In this document: in pieces, positions 56,732 through 64,000 of the stretch | Layout of the letters: every line of letters starts with the position of its first letter | Position numbering within the stretch: the first letter of the stretch is position 1 | Assembly: GCF_000517545.1 (NCBI RefSeq) | Contig: NZ_BAIV01000010.1 | Span: forward strand, 95,746-159,745 | Direction: 5' to 3' | Source of the DNA: Bacteroides reticulotermitis JCM 10512 | GTDB taxonomy: Bacteria > Bacteroidota > Bacteroidia > Bacteroidales > Bacteroidaceae | Length of the DNA stretch: 64,000 bases | Made by a program: the position numbers and the translations under genes | Notes under the pieces: generated by a model | What the model was told of the DNA's origin: nothing | The model's input: only the letters and a program-made list of their open reading frames with translations | Database searches by the model: none

Positions 56732-58182
56732 TTATTTTCCTTTATAGTCCCATACGTTTGTCAACGCTTGCCAGTTCTGCCGGGCAGTTTCGTTACCCAA
56801 CTGTGCCGACTGTTGGAAAAGAGGTATCGCTTTCGAAATATCTCCCTTCTGGAAGTGATAAACTCCGAGGTTGTTGAGGTATTCAGGCGTCTGCCCATCG
56901 GCTTTCTCCAAATATTTTAGGGCAGTATCCGTTCTCTTTTGAGAGAGTTCAGCTGCGGCTGCATTCAGGTTGGCAGTCGGATCGTTGGGGAACATACGTA
57001 CGGCAGCGTCAAATACATCGGTGAATTCACGGCTACCTTTTGAATAGCTATTGGCAACCAGATACATTTCATTTAGGCTCAGGTGCTTGGGATTAGTCAC
57101 TATGGCTGCTTTGGCTTGCTCTACATTGAATGGGTTCACCGTATATTCAATCAGACAGTTCACTTTGCGTAGTCCCGGATAAATATCTTTTAGTAGGGTT
57201 CGATAGGAAACACCGCCTTCGGCTCGCATCAGCTTCTGCTTGCGTAATGCAAGGTCCGGTGTATGCTCGATGATGTCGAGCAGGGTTTGTTTGCCTGTAA
57301 GGCGGATGCCTGGAGAGCGGTCACTAATCCGTCCCAGTTCTCTCCGCCGAACGTGACCTTATACTGTCCGGCAGGGACTTTCTTTCTCGCGACCAGATAC
57401 TCTTTTAGAGCCTCGGCACGCTTCTTCGATAGTTGTTCATTGTGGCTTAGGGTTCCTTCGGGAGAAGCGAATCCGGCTATCTGTACTTCGGTAACGGTCA
57501 GGTTAGGGTCGTTTTCCAATTGATCGAACAAGGTGTTGATATGAGCCAGCTCGGATTGATTGTTCATGTATTCTGCCCGGATAACAGTTTGGTTGACCGG
57601 GAAGTCGAGATGTGCTTCATAATGTTCGCTACGCTTTTTCACCGCTTCGGCTGTAGGTTGTATGAAAGCGGGCGCGGGCGTTATGCTGCTCAAACGTTTG
57701 TTGACAGTCGAAACCTGATTGGTTATCAATTCTTGGGCAACCACTTCCTTGTGCCCGCCACAACCACATAAATTCTCGTCTAGCTTGAGCGAAGCGTTTT
57801 CCATCCACGCTTGATAAGGAATGGCTTTCCGGTAAGTCACCACTCCTCGTTGACGATAAGGAATAACGATTGCCGACGAGGCCTGTCTGCCGAGGGAGCT
57901 ATTGCGCAGGTACGCTTTCTGACGACGATGTCCGTTTATTGTTATTTCCTGCAAAGCTATGCTATGTTCGTTGTCAGTAAGCAAGGGTGTCAAGGTGAGG
58001 CTTCGTTCGGAACCAACTGCGAGGTTCTGCATATCCATCGCCATGTTTATATAGAGAGAGTCCCCTTGCTGGTAGAGTGTTACGTCGGAAAGGGTCAATC
58101 TTCCGTTCATTAGATTCTGCCCTGCCATAGGGGCGGTTGTCATGAGCACGATCAGCATAAGAAAAGTAAGTTGCCTATTCAT
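56732..58182 (-). CDS. DUF3868/OmpA-type protein with TPR-like tail, frameshifted
   Basis: Read in two frames, about 483 residues with one base restored. I chose the start at 58182 (MNRQLTFLML), which gives a signal peptide ending at MAGQ. The first 150 residues resemble DUF3868. An OmpA-like peptidoglycan-binding region follows (VQIAGFASPEGTLSHNEQLSKKRA, in part). The frame then breaks near 57295-57312, where GG may stand for GGG. The second frame resumes GKQTLLDIIEHTPDL and ends with TPR-like helices (YLNNLGVYHFQKGDISKAI). Such proteins usually accompany Mfa/Fim-type fimbrial genes, but none is adjacent here. Confidence 0.7.
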
Positions 58183-58725
58183 TGTTGTACCTTTTTGGGA
58201 TGAAACCTTTTGAGATTGATTTCTTTTACAACAAAAGAAGTGGGGAATTGTTGTTCGGGGCACATCCTTTTTGCATAGGTCCTAACTTTTTTAAGATTCC
58301 GTACGTTCTTCCTCCCTTTAAATCATCGGTCTATGTGGGGCTTGTTTTAGGAATTGTATCGATCTATTACAGCAATTCGAGCGAAAAGGGAGGGAAGCCG
58401 ATCAGTTAGTATGCTAAATCAAAAGCTGTAAAGCAACTTAGAACGAAGAACATAATAGTGATCATGAAAAACGTATGCTAACAAAAAACGTGTAAACTGA
58501 GATCAGGTAAAGTCATACTGCGGAGGAAGTCGTCTGTTTGCCTGGGCAAGAGAACCAAATGCCCTGGGCTTTCCTCTCTCGAGCCCAGGGCAAATAAAAA
58601 AAAGCCCAGGGCAAACAAAACGGCCTCCCGCTACCTTACTATATATTACCTCAAATGGCGAGAGAGAATATCCGCCAAGCATGCGACAGGGCAGCGGCAG
58701 AGTCGCTATTTCTTAGGCGCACTTC
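58183..58725. other. non-coding gap with array E
   Basis: About 540 bp between the DUF3868 gene start and the end of bioD. No gene seen. It contains the GCCC-GGGC array at 58540-58624. Confidence 0.5.
58540..58624. repeat. array E: four tandem 21-22-bp units
   Basis: GCCTGGGC (58540), GCCCTGGGC (58561), GCCCAGGGC (58583) and GCCCAGGGC (58604) recur every 21-22 bp. The core GCCC-N-GGGC is palindromic around one base. Units 3 and 4 share a GCCCAGGGCAAA start followed by A-rich sequence. Units 1 and 2 have unrelated spacers. Confidence 0.65.
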
Positions 58726-59366
58726 TCAGAGTATCGGCACAGAGATAAACTTAGTACCCGGGAAATTCCGTTGGATATAAGTAGCGATATAATGGCGCGT
58801 GTCTTCCCGGATGGTAGGGTCTTCTACATCCGGATAGAGATTGTACAGTACCGTGTCCAACGGGATGTTCCGCTTCTGGATAGCTTCAAAGCTGAGTAGC
58901 GTGTGATTGATGCTACCCAACTTACCTGAAGTGACGAAGATAAGCGGATACTTTTCACGAGCCAGGTAATCGATGGTCAGAAGATCATCGGTCAACGGAA
59001 CCATCAGTCCTCCTGCACCTTCCAGCAGTACATAATCGTACCGTTCGCTGAGTGCTTGTGTTGCTTGTTTGATTCGTTCGAAGTCTATCGGACGGTTGTC
59101 AATCCGTGAGGCCAGATGCGGAGAGGCTGGGTAGGAGAATATCTCCGGCATGGTCCACCCGAGCCTATCCTCCTCGGTTAACGGCACACCCATGATGCGA
59201 CGATGGAGTCAATATCCTCGGAATGCCCCACGTTACCGGTTTGGATCAGCTTCTGCGTGATTGTCCGTTTGCCGGCATTATTCCATTCACGTGCCAGAAA
59301 GCCCGTAGCATAACTCTTTCCGGCATCCGTATCGATGCCGCTTATAAAATACACATTCTGTTTCAT
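58726..59366 (-). CDS. bioD: dethiobiotin synthetase, frameshifted
   Basis: Converts 7,8-diaminononanoate to dethiobiotin with CO2 and ATP, the step before BioB. It starts at 59366 ([19 protein letters not shown]), with the P-loop-like GIDTDAGKS at residues 10-18. The frame breaks near 59212 after SEDIDS, and the other frame continues [16 protein letters not shown] to the stop at 58726. One missing base (CC for CCC fits) explains it. The restored length of 213 residues is normal, and GAGGLMVPL is intact. It overlaps bioC by 4 bp and is the last gene of the operon. Confidence 0.9.
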
Positions 59367-60151
59367 ACTGTTTTCTTTTTAGCTAGTATATAAATCGGAT
59401 GATAGGTCAGAGGTACTTTCGAAGCACTGCCGAAACGCTCGACGTACTTTTCGCTGAACTCTTGCAGATCCCTGCGTGTCCATACCGAAGTTCGTTGGCT
59501 GTTCGGAACTTTGCCCGACACACCGGTTACTCCCGTCTGCTTTAGGTGGTACAAGATGTCCAACGGGTGGTTGAAATTTAGTGAAATCAACTCTTCTCCG
59601 GCATAGAGTATGTCGTAATACGGTGAGAGTAACTCTTCCAATTCACCTTTGGAGAGGTAGGGCAGGCCACTTCCTGTGAGTTCGCGTATCTCTTTCATGT
59701 TTTCCTTCCCGAAAGAGCTGAAAGCCAGATATCCTTCCGGGGCTAAGAGATTGTGGCACTTCTGAAAGAAGTCGGCAGGCGAATCGAACCATTGCAATGT
59801 CGAACAAGAAGTGATAAGCGATTTGCCACCGGGGAAGGTGGTCGATTCGGCATCCCCCGGTAGGAACGTAAGCTGTTCCTTCGGTAGGTCGGAAAAGCAA
59901 TGTTTCACTTCTCCACACAAGTCGTTGAGCCAAATATGTTTCGGATGGAGCGTCTGGAGTAACATACGCGAGTAATTGCCCGTTCCGCATCCAAACTCGA
60001 TAATCTCAGGACAAGGCAGATGGATGTATTGTTGAATCAATCCGGTCATCTTGCGTGCAATCTCTTTTTGCACAGAAGCTTGGTCGGTATACGTGCCAAT
60101 TGCTTTTGTAAACCGTTTGGCTACTCGTTCTTTCTGTATCTGATTATGCAT
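59363..60151 (-). CDS. bioC: malonyl-ACP O-methyltransferase
   Basis: Methylates the free carboxyl of malonyl-ACP with S-adenosylmethionine to start pimelate-moiety synthesis. The SAM-binding motif is [13 protein letters not shown], followed by [12 protein letters not shown] (the motif IV region typical of BioC) and [19 protein letters not shown] prefer the start at 60151 (MHNQIQKER), which overlaps bioG by 8 bp; a start at 60175 adds eight residues. About 262 residues, normal for the family. It lies between bioG and bioD. Confidence 0.9.
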   Translation of the reverse strand: MHNQIQKERVAKRFTKAIGTYTDQASVQKEIARKMTGLIQQYIHLPCPEIIEFGCGTGNYSRMLLQTLHPKHIWLNDLCGEVKHCFSDLPKEQLTFLPGDAESTTFPGGKSLITSCSTLQWFDSPADFFQKCHNLLAPEGYLAFSSFGKENMKEIRELTGSGLPYLSKGELEELLSPYYDILYAGEELISLNFNHPLDILYHLKQTGVTGVSGKVPNSQRTSVWTRRDLQEFSEKYVERFGSASKVPLTYHPIYILAKKKTV

Positions 60152-60845
60152 GATAGAGTAGTGGTAATAAACCATCGCTCGCTTCTTCCGAAGAGAGCGG
60201 GGTGAATAAGTTTGTGAATAGTTCCTCCGAATAGTGGGCTGCTTTTATTTGTCGAAACGTTGTTTGTTGTTCGTCCCAGGCTTGTTGTTGGTTGGCGGGA
60301 GGAAAGATGGCATCGCTTGTACCGATGATTGCTGAATCCCAACGCAATGTGGCTCGTGGCAAAGTTCGATAGCCCTCTTGGATGGCAAATAGTTCTTCTT
60401 TCAATTCCGCTGCCGAGCGTTGGGGCACGATCTCCTGAAAGCGTTTGAACGCATTGGCCGAACCGCACATACGGCGTTGGAACTTCTGTAAGTTAGCCTC
60501 ATCCAACCCGTGCAAAGTTCCTTCGAAGATTGCAGGAGAAATGCCTCGCTGCTCATCAACGGGGTAAGTTGTCCCGTTAATGGCAATGCGATAAGTGACG
60601 GGCAGCGTGGCGAGAGTTGTTGCCAACTGCGAAGCTACCCAAACGCCCATGGACCATCCGGCGACCCTAATTTCCGAATACGCTTTCAGCTCCTCAACCG
60701 AGAAGTCGAGGGTGCGGTAATCGTAACAGATCATCCAGTCGCATCCAAGCGGGTAGTGCCGAAACGGCCTTTCGTCCATTCCCCATCCGGCAAAGAAGAG
60801 TAGCAGGCGGGGCGAATTTTGGTGTATAAGAAATGTTTGTTTCAT
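60144..60845 (-). CDS. bioG: pimeloyl-ACP methyl ester esterase, BioG type
   Basis: A 233-residue alpha/beta hydrolase of the DUF452/BioG group, which replaces BioH in Bacteroides and removes the methyl group from pimeloyl-ACP methyl ester. The nucleophile is Ser65 in [11 protein letters not shown]. The N-terminal [15 protein letters not shown] forms the oxyanion-side loop. A late Asp ([11 protein letters not shown]) and a His ([11 protein letters not shown]) complete a plausible triad. It is encoded between bioF and bioC, as expected. Confidence 0.9.
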   Translation of the reverse strand: MKQTFLIHQNSPRLLLFFAGWGMDERPFRHYPLGCDWMICYDYRTLDFSVEELKAYSEIRVAGWSMGVWVASQLATTLATLPVTYRIAINGTTYPVDEQRGISPAIFEGTLHGLDEANLQKFQRRMCGSANAFKRFQEIVPQRSAAELKEELFAIQEGYRTLPRATLRWDSAIIGTSDAIFPPANQQQAWDEQQTTFRQIKAAHYSEELFTNLFTPLSSEEASDGLLPLLYHA

Positions 60846-60877
60846 AAGTATGTTTACTTGCTGTTTGATCGTCCGGC

Positions 60878-62032
60878 TTACAATACTTCCGTAAGCTGTT
60901 CGATCTCTTGAGGTGTTACATCAGCCGTGAGTGAAAAGCGAATCCGGGAGGTTCCTTCGGGCACACTAGGCGGGCGTACGGGAAGTGCATAGAATCCTTT
61001 CCGTTGCAGTTCCTCCGCTTTCAGCACCGCTTTCTCACTGCTACCGATAAGCATCGGGACGATGTGGCTGATCGACGGACAAGCATACCCCTTACTCAAA
61101 AGAGCCTTTGTCAGTTGGCTACTAATGAGCCGGAGCGTATCTCTTCGTTGCCTGAAATCGGGAAGGCGTTGCACGACAAACGAAGTCCATTCCACGTTGA
61201 TGGGAGGAAGAGCGGTTGTGAAGATGAAGGTACGCATCTTGTTTATCAGGAAATTCCGTATCACGCGGCGGCAAACGATGTAAGCTCCCGCCGAAGCGGC
61301 TGCCTTGCCGAAGGTTCCAACCAGGAAGTCGATGTCTTGCGTACAGCCTTGTTCCTCCGCACAGCCGAGTCCTTGGGTTCCGCGAACACCGAAGGCATGC
61401 GCTTCATCTACGTAAAGCAGCACATTGGGGTAGGCTTTCTTTAGTTCGACTAAGGCTTGTAGATTACTTTCATCGCCATCCATACTGAATATGCTTTCGG
61501 TCACCAGAATGATTTGCGAGTACCGGAAGGTGTTTGCCGCGACTAATCGTTGGAGTTGCGACAGATCGTTGTGTCGATACCGAATGCACTTGGCTGCCGA
61601 CAGCCGTATGCCGTCTATCAGACTGGCATGAATCAGTTTGTCGGCTAATATCAAGGTCCGGCTGTCACAAATTGCCGGAAGTATGCCGGTGTTGGCGTGA
61701 TAGCCACTGTTGAACACTAACGCACTCTCCGTAGCGAAGAGTGCAGCCAACTGTTCCTCCAATTGCCGGTAGGCGTGAAAGTTTCCTGTCAGCAGTCGGG
61801 AAGAAGAGGAGGTAGGATAGAAAGTATCCGCGGTTAGTCCGTTCAGGAATGCTTCCCGCAAAGAACGGTCGTTGGCAAGCCCGAGGTAATCGTTGGAAGA
61901 GAGGTTGAGCATGTGACAAGTATCTGTCGATATATACTTGCCCTCGTGGACCAGTGGAGGGAGCGAACGATAGTTCTTCCGCTCCTTCAACTCGTCCAAC
62001 TCTTGTTGCATGGCATTCAGTAGGTTACTCAT
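60878..62032 (-). CDS. bioF: 8-amino-7-oxononanoate synthase
   Basis: A PLP enzyme that condenses pimeloyl-ACP with L-alanine. Features: [10 protein letters not shown] at 45-54, [10 protein letters not shown] near 75-84, the cofactor Asp/His block [10 protein letters not shown] at 209-218, and the PLP lysine Lys243 in [13 protein letters not shown]. 384 residues, normal. Its start overlaps the end of the bioB-bioA gene by 4 bp, indicating translational coupling. Confidence 0.95.
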   Translation of the reverse strand: MSNLLNAMQQELDELKERKNYRSLPPLVHEGKYISTDTCHMLNLSSNDYLGLANDRSLREAFLNGLTADTFYPTSSSSRLLTGNFHAYRQLEEQLAALFATESALVFNSGYHANTGILPAICDSRTLILADKLIHASLIDGIRLSAAKCIRYRHNDLSQLQRLVAANTFRYSQIILVTESIFSMDGDESNLQALVELKKAYPNVLLYVDEAHAFGVRGTQGLGCAEEQGCTQDIDFLVGTFGKAAASAGAYIVCRRVIRNFLINKMRTFIFTTALPPINVEWTSFVVQRLPDFRQRRDTLRLISSQLTKALLSKGYACPSISHIVPMLIGSSEKAVLKAEELQRKGFYALPVRPPSVPEGTSRIRFSLTADVTPQEIEQLTEVL

Positions 62033-64000
62033 AGCTCGCGTACTATTTTAAGTAAGCCGGTAGTAAGCTTGTGCAACTCTTCCGGTGTGATGATATACGG
62101 TGGCATGAGATACACCAACTTGCCAAATGGACGTACCCAGATTCCTTCTTCGACAAAGCGACGCTGCATATAGGCCATGTCTACCGGTTCTTTCGTTTCA
62201 ATGACTCCGATAGCACCCAGTACGCGGACATCCGCTACTTGCGGCAACGTACGGGCCGGTGCCAGTTCGATACGCAATTGATTCTCTATGCGTTGCACGT
62301 TTGCCTGCCAGCCCGATTCCAGTAGGAGCTTGGTTGAAGCATACGCAACTGCACAGGCAAGCGGATTGCCCATAAATGTAGGCCCGTGCATAAATGCGCC
62401 GGGAGCGTGGTTCGAGATCGTATCGGCTACTTGGTTGCTTGTCAGCGTTGCCGAAAGTGTAACGTACCCTCCGGTTAAGGCTTTACCTATGCACATGATA
62501 TCCGGTTCTACGCCCGCATGTTCCCAGGCAAAGAGTTTGCCGGTGCGTCCGAATCCGGTAGCTATCTCATCGTAAATCAATAGCAAACCGTATTCCTCAC
62601 AGAGTTGTTTGGCTTCACGCAGGTATTGCGGATGGTAGAAACGCATACCACCGGCTCCTTGTACGATGGGTTCCAGAATTAATGCGGCTAATTCTCCGGC
62701 ATGTTTCTTCAGAGTTTCCCGTAGGGGGACAATGTCTGCCGGATTCCATTCGCCGTCAAAACGTGAAACAGGAGCGGGAACAAAGTAACGTGCCGGAAGT
62801 GCTGACCCAAAGATACTGTGCATGCCTGTGACCGGATCGCAGACCGACATCGCGTTCCAAGTGTCTCCGTGATAACCGGAACGAATCGTAACGAAGTTAT
62901 TCTTCTTCACTTCTCCGGCTGCATACCAATACTGTATCGCCATTTTTAAAGCAACTTCTACGGCCACCGAACCGGAATCGGCGTAGAATATCTTCTGTAG
63001 AGAAGGCGGTACGAGGGGGAGAAGAAGTTTACCCAGTTCGATGGCGGGGTCGTGCGTCAATCCTCCGAACATAACGTGCGACATCTTTTCGAGCTGTTTG
63101 TTTACCGCCCAGTTGAGCACCGGGTGATTGTAACCGTGGATAGCGCACCACCACGAAGACATCCCTTCGACTAAGGTTTGCCCGCTCTCAAGCGTAATCG
63201 TTGCACCGTCCGCCCGTTCTACTTTGTATACGGGAAGTGGGTTGGAGGTAGAGGTGTACGGATGCCAAAGATGTTCGCGGTCGAACTGTGAATCGGCAAA
63301 GTGATAGCCTTCTTCCAGAATCATTTTCTTATCGTCCGAAACTTTCGAGCCGAGAGTTGTCAGCAGGTCGCCGACGATTGCAGAGTTTATACCGATGTAT
63401 AAGGCCTTGCGCATGGCTTGGGGAGTGAGTTGGGAACGTCCCCCCGCAAAGCGTAGGAAGGCGGTGGGGTTGATAAACCGGAATAGGGCGATGCATCGCA
63501 GGATGTCTTCTTCACTCAACGGCTTCTCATGTTCCAACGGTGTGCCGGGTATCGGACTTAAAAGATTGATTGGAATGGATTGTACCTCGAGTTCGGCCAG
63601 TGCGAAAGCAAATTCAATGCGTTGTTCAACAGTTTCACCCATGCCGATAATTCCGCCGCTACAAATATCCATGCCCACTTTGCGGGCAGCCAGCAGAGTC
63701 GCTATCTTTTGCTCTTGGGTATGGGTGGAGCAGAGTTGGGAGAAATAGGAGGGAGCCGTTTCGAGGTTGCAATGGTAGCGGGTGACCCCGGCATTGTGTA
63801 AATCTCGTAGTTCGTCTTCTTCGAGTAAACCTAGTGAAGCGCAGAGTTGAATGGAAGCGTGACGCCTCATATGGCGCACTGTGTGGCAAAGCTGGGTGAT
63901 CTGTTTGGGAGAAGGTTTTCGGCCGCTGGTGACAAGGGAGAAACGATTGACGTCTTGACTTTCGTTGTACTTGGCTTGTCGGAGGCATTCCTCAGCGGGG
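62029..64000 (-). CDS. bioBA: biotin synthase / DAPA aminotransferase fusion, partial
   Basis: A bifunctional protein that runs off the right edge of the window. The frame is open from 63999 to the stop at 62029 with no break. The first part is the C-terminal two thirds of Bio[34 protein letters not shown] and the late FAGGRSQLT block. The radical-SAM cysteine motif lies beyond the window. A short linker ([17 protein letters not shown]) leads to a full Bio[54 protein letters not shown] and the PLP lysine in [11 protein letters not shown]. BioA makes 7,8-diaminononanoate and BioB inserts sulfur in the last step. Such fusions are known in Bacteroides. Confidence 0.95.
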   Translation of the reverse strand, partial: PAEECLRQAKYNESQDVNRFSLVTSGRKPSPKQITQLCHTVRHMRRHASIQLCASLGLLEEDELRDLHNAGVTRYHCNLETAPSYFSQLCSTHTQEQKIATLLAARKVGMDICSGGIIGMGETVEQRIEFAFALAELEVQSIPINLLSPIPGTPLEHEKPLSEEDILRCIALFRFINPTAFLRFAGGRSQLTPQAMRKALYIGINSAIVGDLLTTLGSKVSDDKKMILEEGYHFADSQFDREHLWHPYTSTSNPLPVYKVERADGATITLESGQTLVEGMSSWWCAIHGYNHPVLNWAVNKQLEKMSHVMFGGLTHDPAIELGKLLLPLVPPSLQKIFYADSGSVAVEVALKMAIQYWYAAGEVKKNNFVTIRSGYHGDTWNAMSVCDPVTGMHSIFGSALPARYFVPAPVSRFDGEWNPADIVPLRETLKKHAGELAALILEPIVQGAGGMRFYHPQYLREAKQLCEEYGLLLIYDEIATGFGRTGKLFAWEHAGVEPDIMCIGKALTGGYVTLSATLTSNQVADTISNHAPGAFMHGPTFMGNPLACAVAYASTKLLLESGWQANVQRIENQLRIELAPARTLPQVADVRVLGAIGVIETKEPVDMAYMQRRFVEEGIWVRPFGKLVYLMPPYIITPEELHKLTTGLLKIVREL

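Overview
The window reads as a chromosomal segment of a gut Bacteroides-type bacterium. It has SusC/SusD pairs, a hybrid two-component (HTCS) regulator, a Ser-type sulfatase, fimbrillin-like lipoproteins, a bioB-bioA fusion and many promoters with the Bacteroides -7 box TAnnTTTG. No tRNA, rRNA, CRISPR array, transposase or phage gene was seen. Species cannot be assigned from the sequence alone.

Layout. 63-2547 (minus): a PhoB/PhoR-like two-component pair with a frameshifted regulator. 2548-3669: a long non-coding stretch with repeated words. 3670-8564 (plus): a transglutaminase-like protein, a DUF3805/DUF3806-like protein, an ABC-F ATPase and a PHP-family histidinol-phosphatase. 9063-13122 (minus): an HTCS regulator. 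13346-25186 (plus): polysaccharide utilisation locus 1 (PUL1) with GH88, SusC, SusD, a DUF5017-like surface lipoprotein, a PL8-type lyase and two fimbrillin-like lipoproteins. 25646-27217 (minus): a sulfatase. 27501-40302 (plus): PUL2, a paralogous locus with a decayed GH88, two SusC/SusD pairs and a second PL8-type lyase. 41191-48093: a sugar-isomerase-like gene, a PLP aminotransferase, a LolC/E-type permease, a glycosyltransferase, an AI-2E-type transporter and a small membrane protein. 48195-53660 (plus): a TonB receptor with an HU-like N-terminus, then a degenerate histidine kinase, an intact histidine kinase and a LytTR regulator, the last three overlapping by 4 bp each. 54003-58182 (minus): thioredoxin lipoprotein, GNAT acetyltransferase, L-lactate permease and a DUF3868/OmpA-type protein. 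58726-64000 (minus): the biotin operon bioBA-bioF-bioG-bioC-bioD, with bioBA running off the right edge.

How it works together. The HTCS probably senses an oligosaccharide and activates PUL1. SusC/SusD import products of the PL8-type lyase, and GH88 removes the unsaturated uronic acid. The enzyme set (PL8 + GH88 + sulfatase) points to a glycosaminoglycan such as chondroitin or hyaluronan. PUL2 carries the same core enzymes and shares TGTAC-type sites at identical distances from its -7 box, so one regulator may control both loci. Its GH88 is dead, so it would depend on PUL1 for that step.

Two features cut across the window. First, at least nine single-base losses break otherwise complete genes, nearly all compatible with one base missing from a short homopolymer. 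This looks more like residual sequencing error than biology, although the PUL2 GH88 is a true pseudogene. Second, five separate intergenic regions each hold three or four tandem units with a period of about 22 bp. Each locus uses its own, often palindromic, word. I know of no named element that matches this, and it is the best candidate here for something undescribed.
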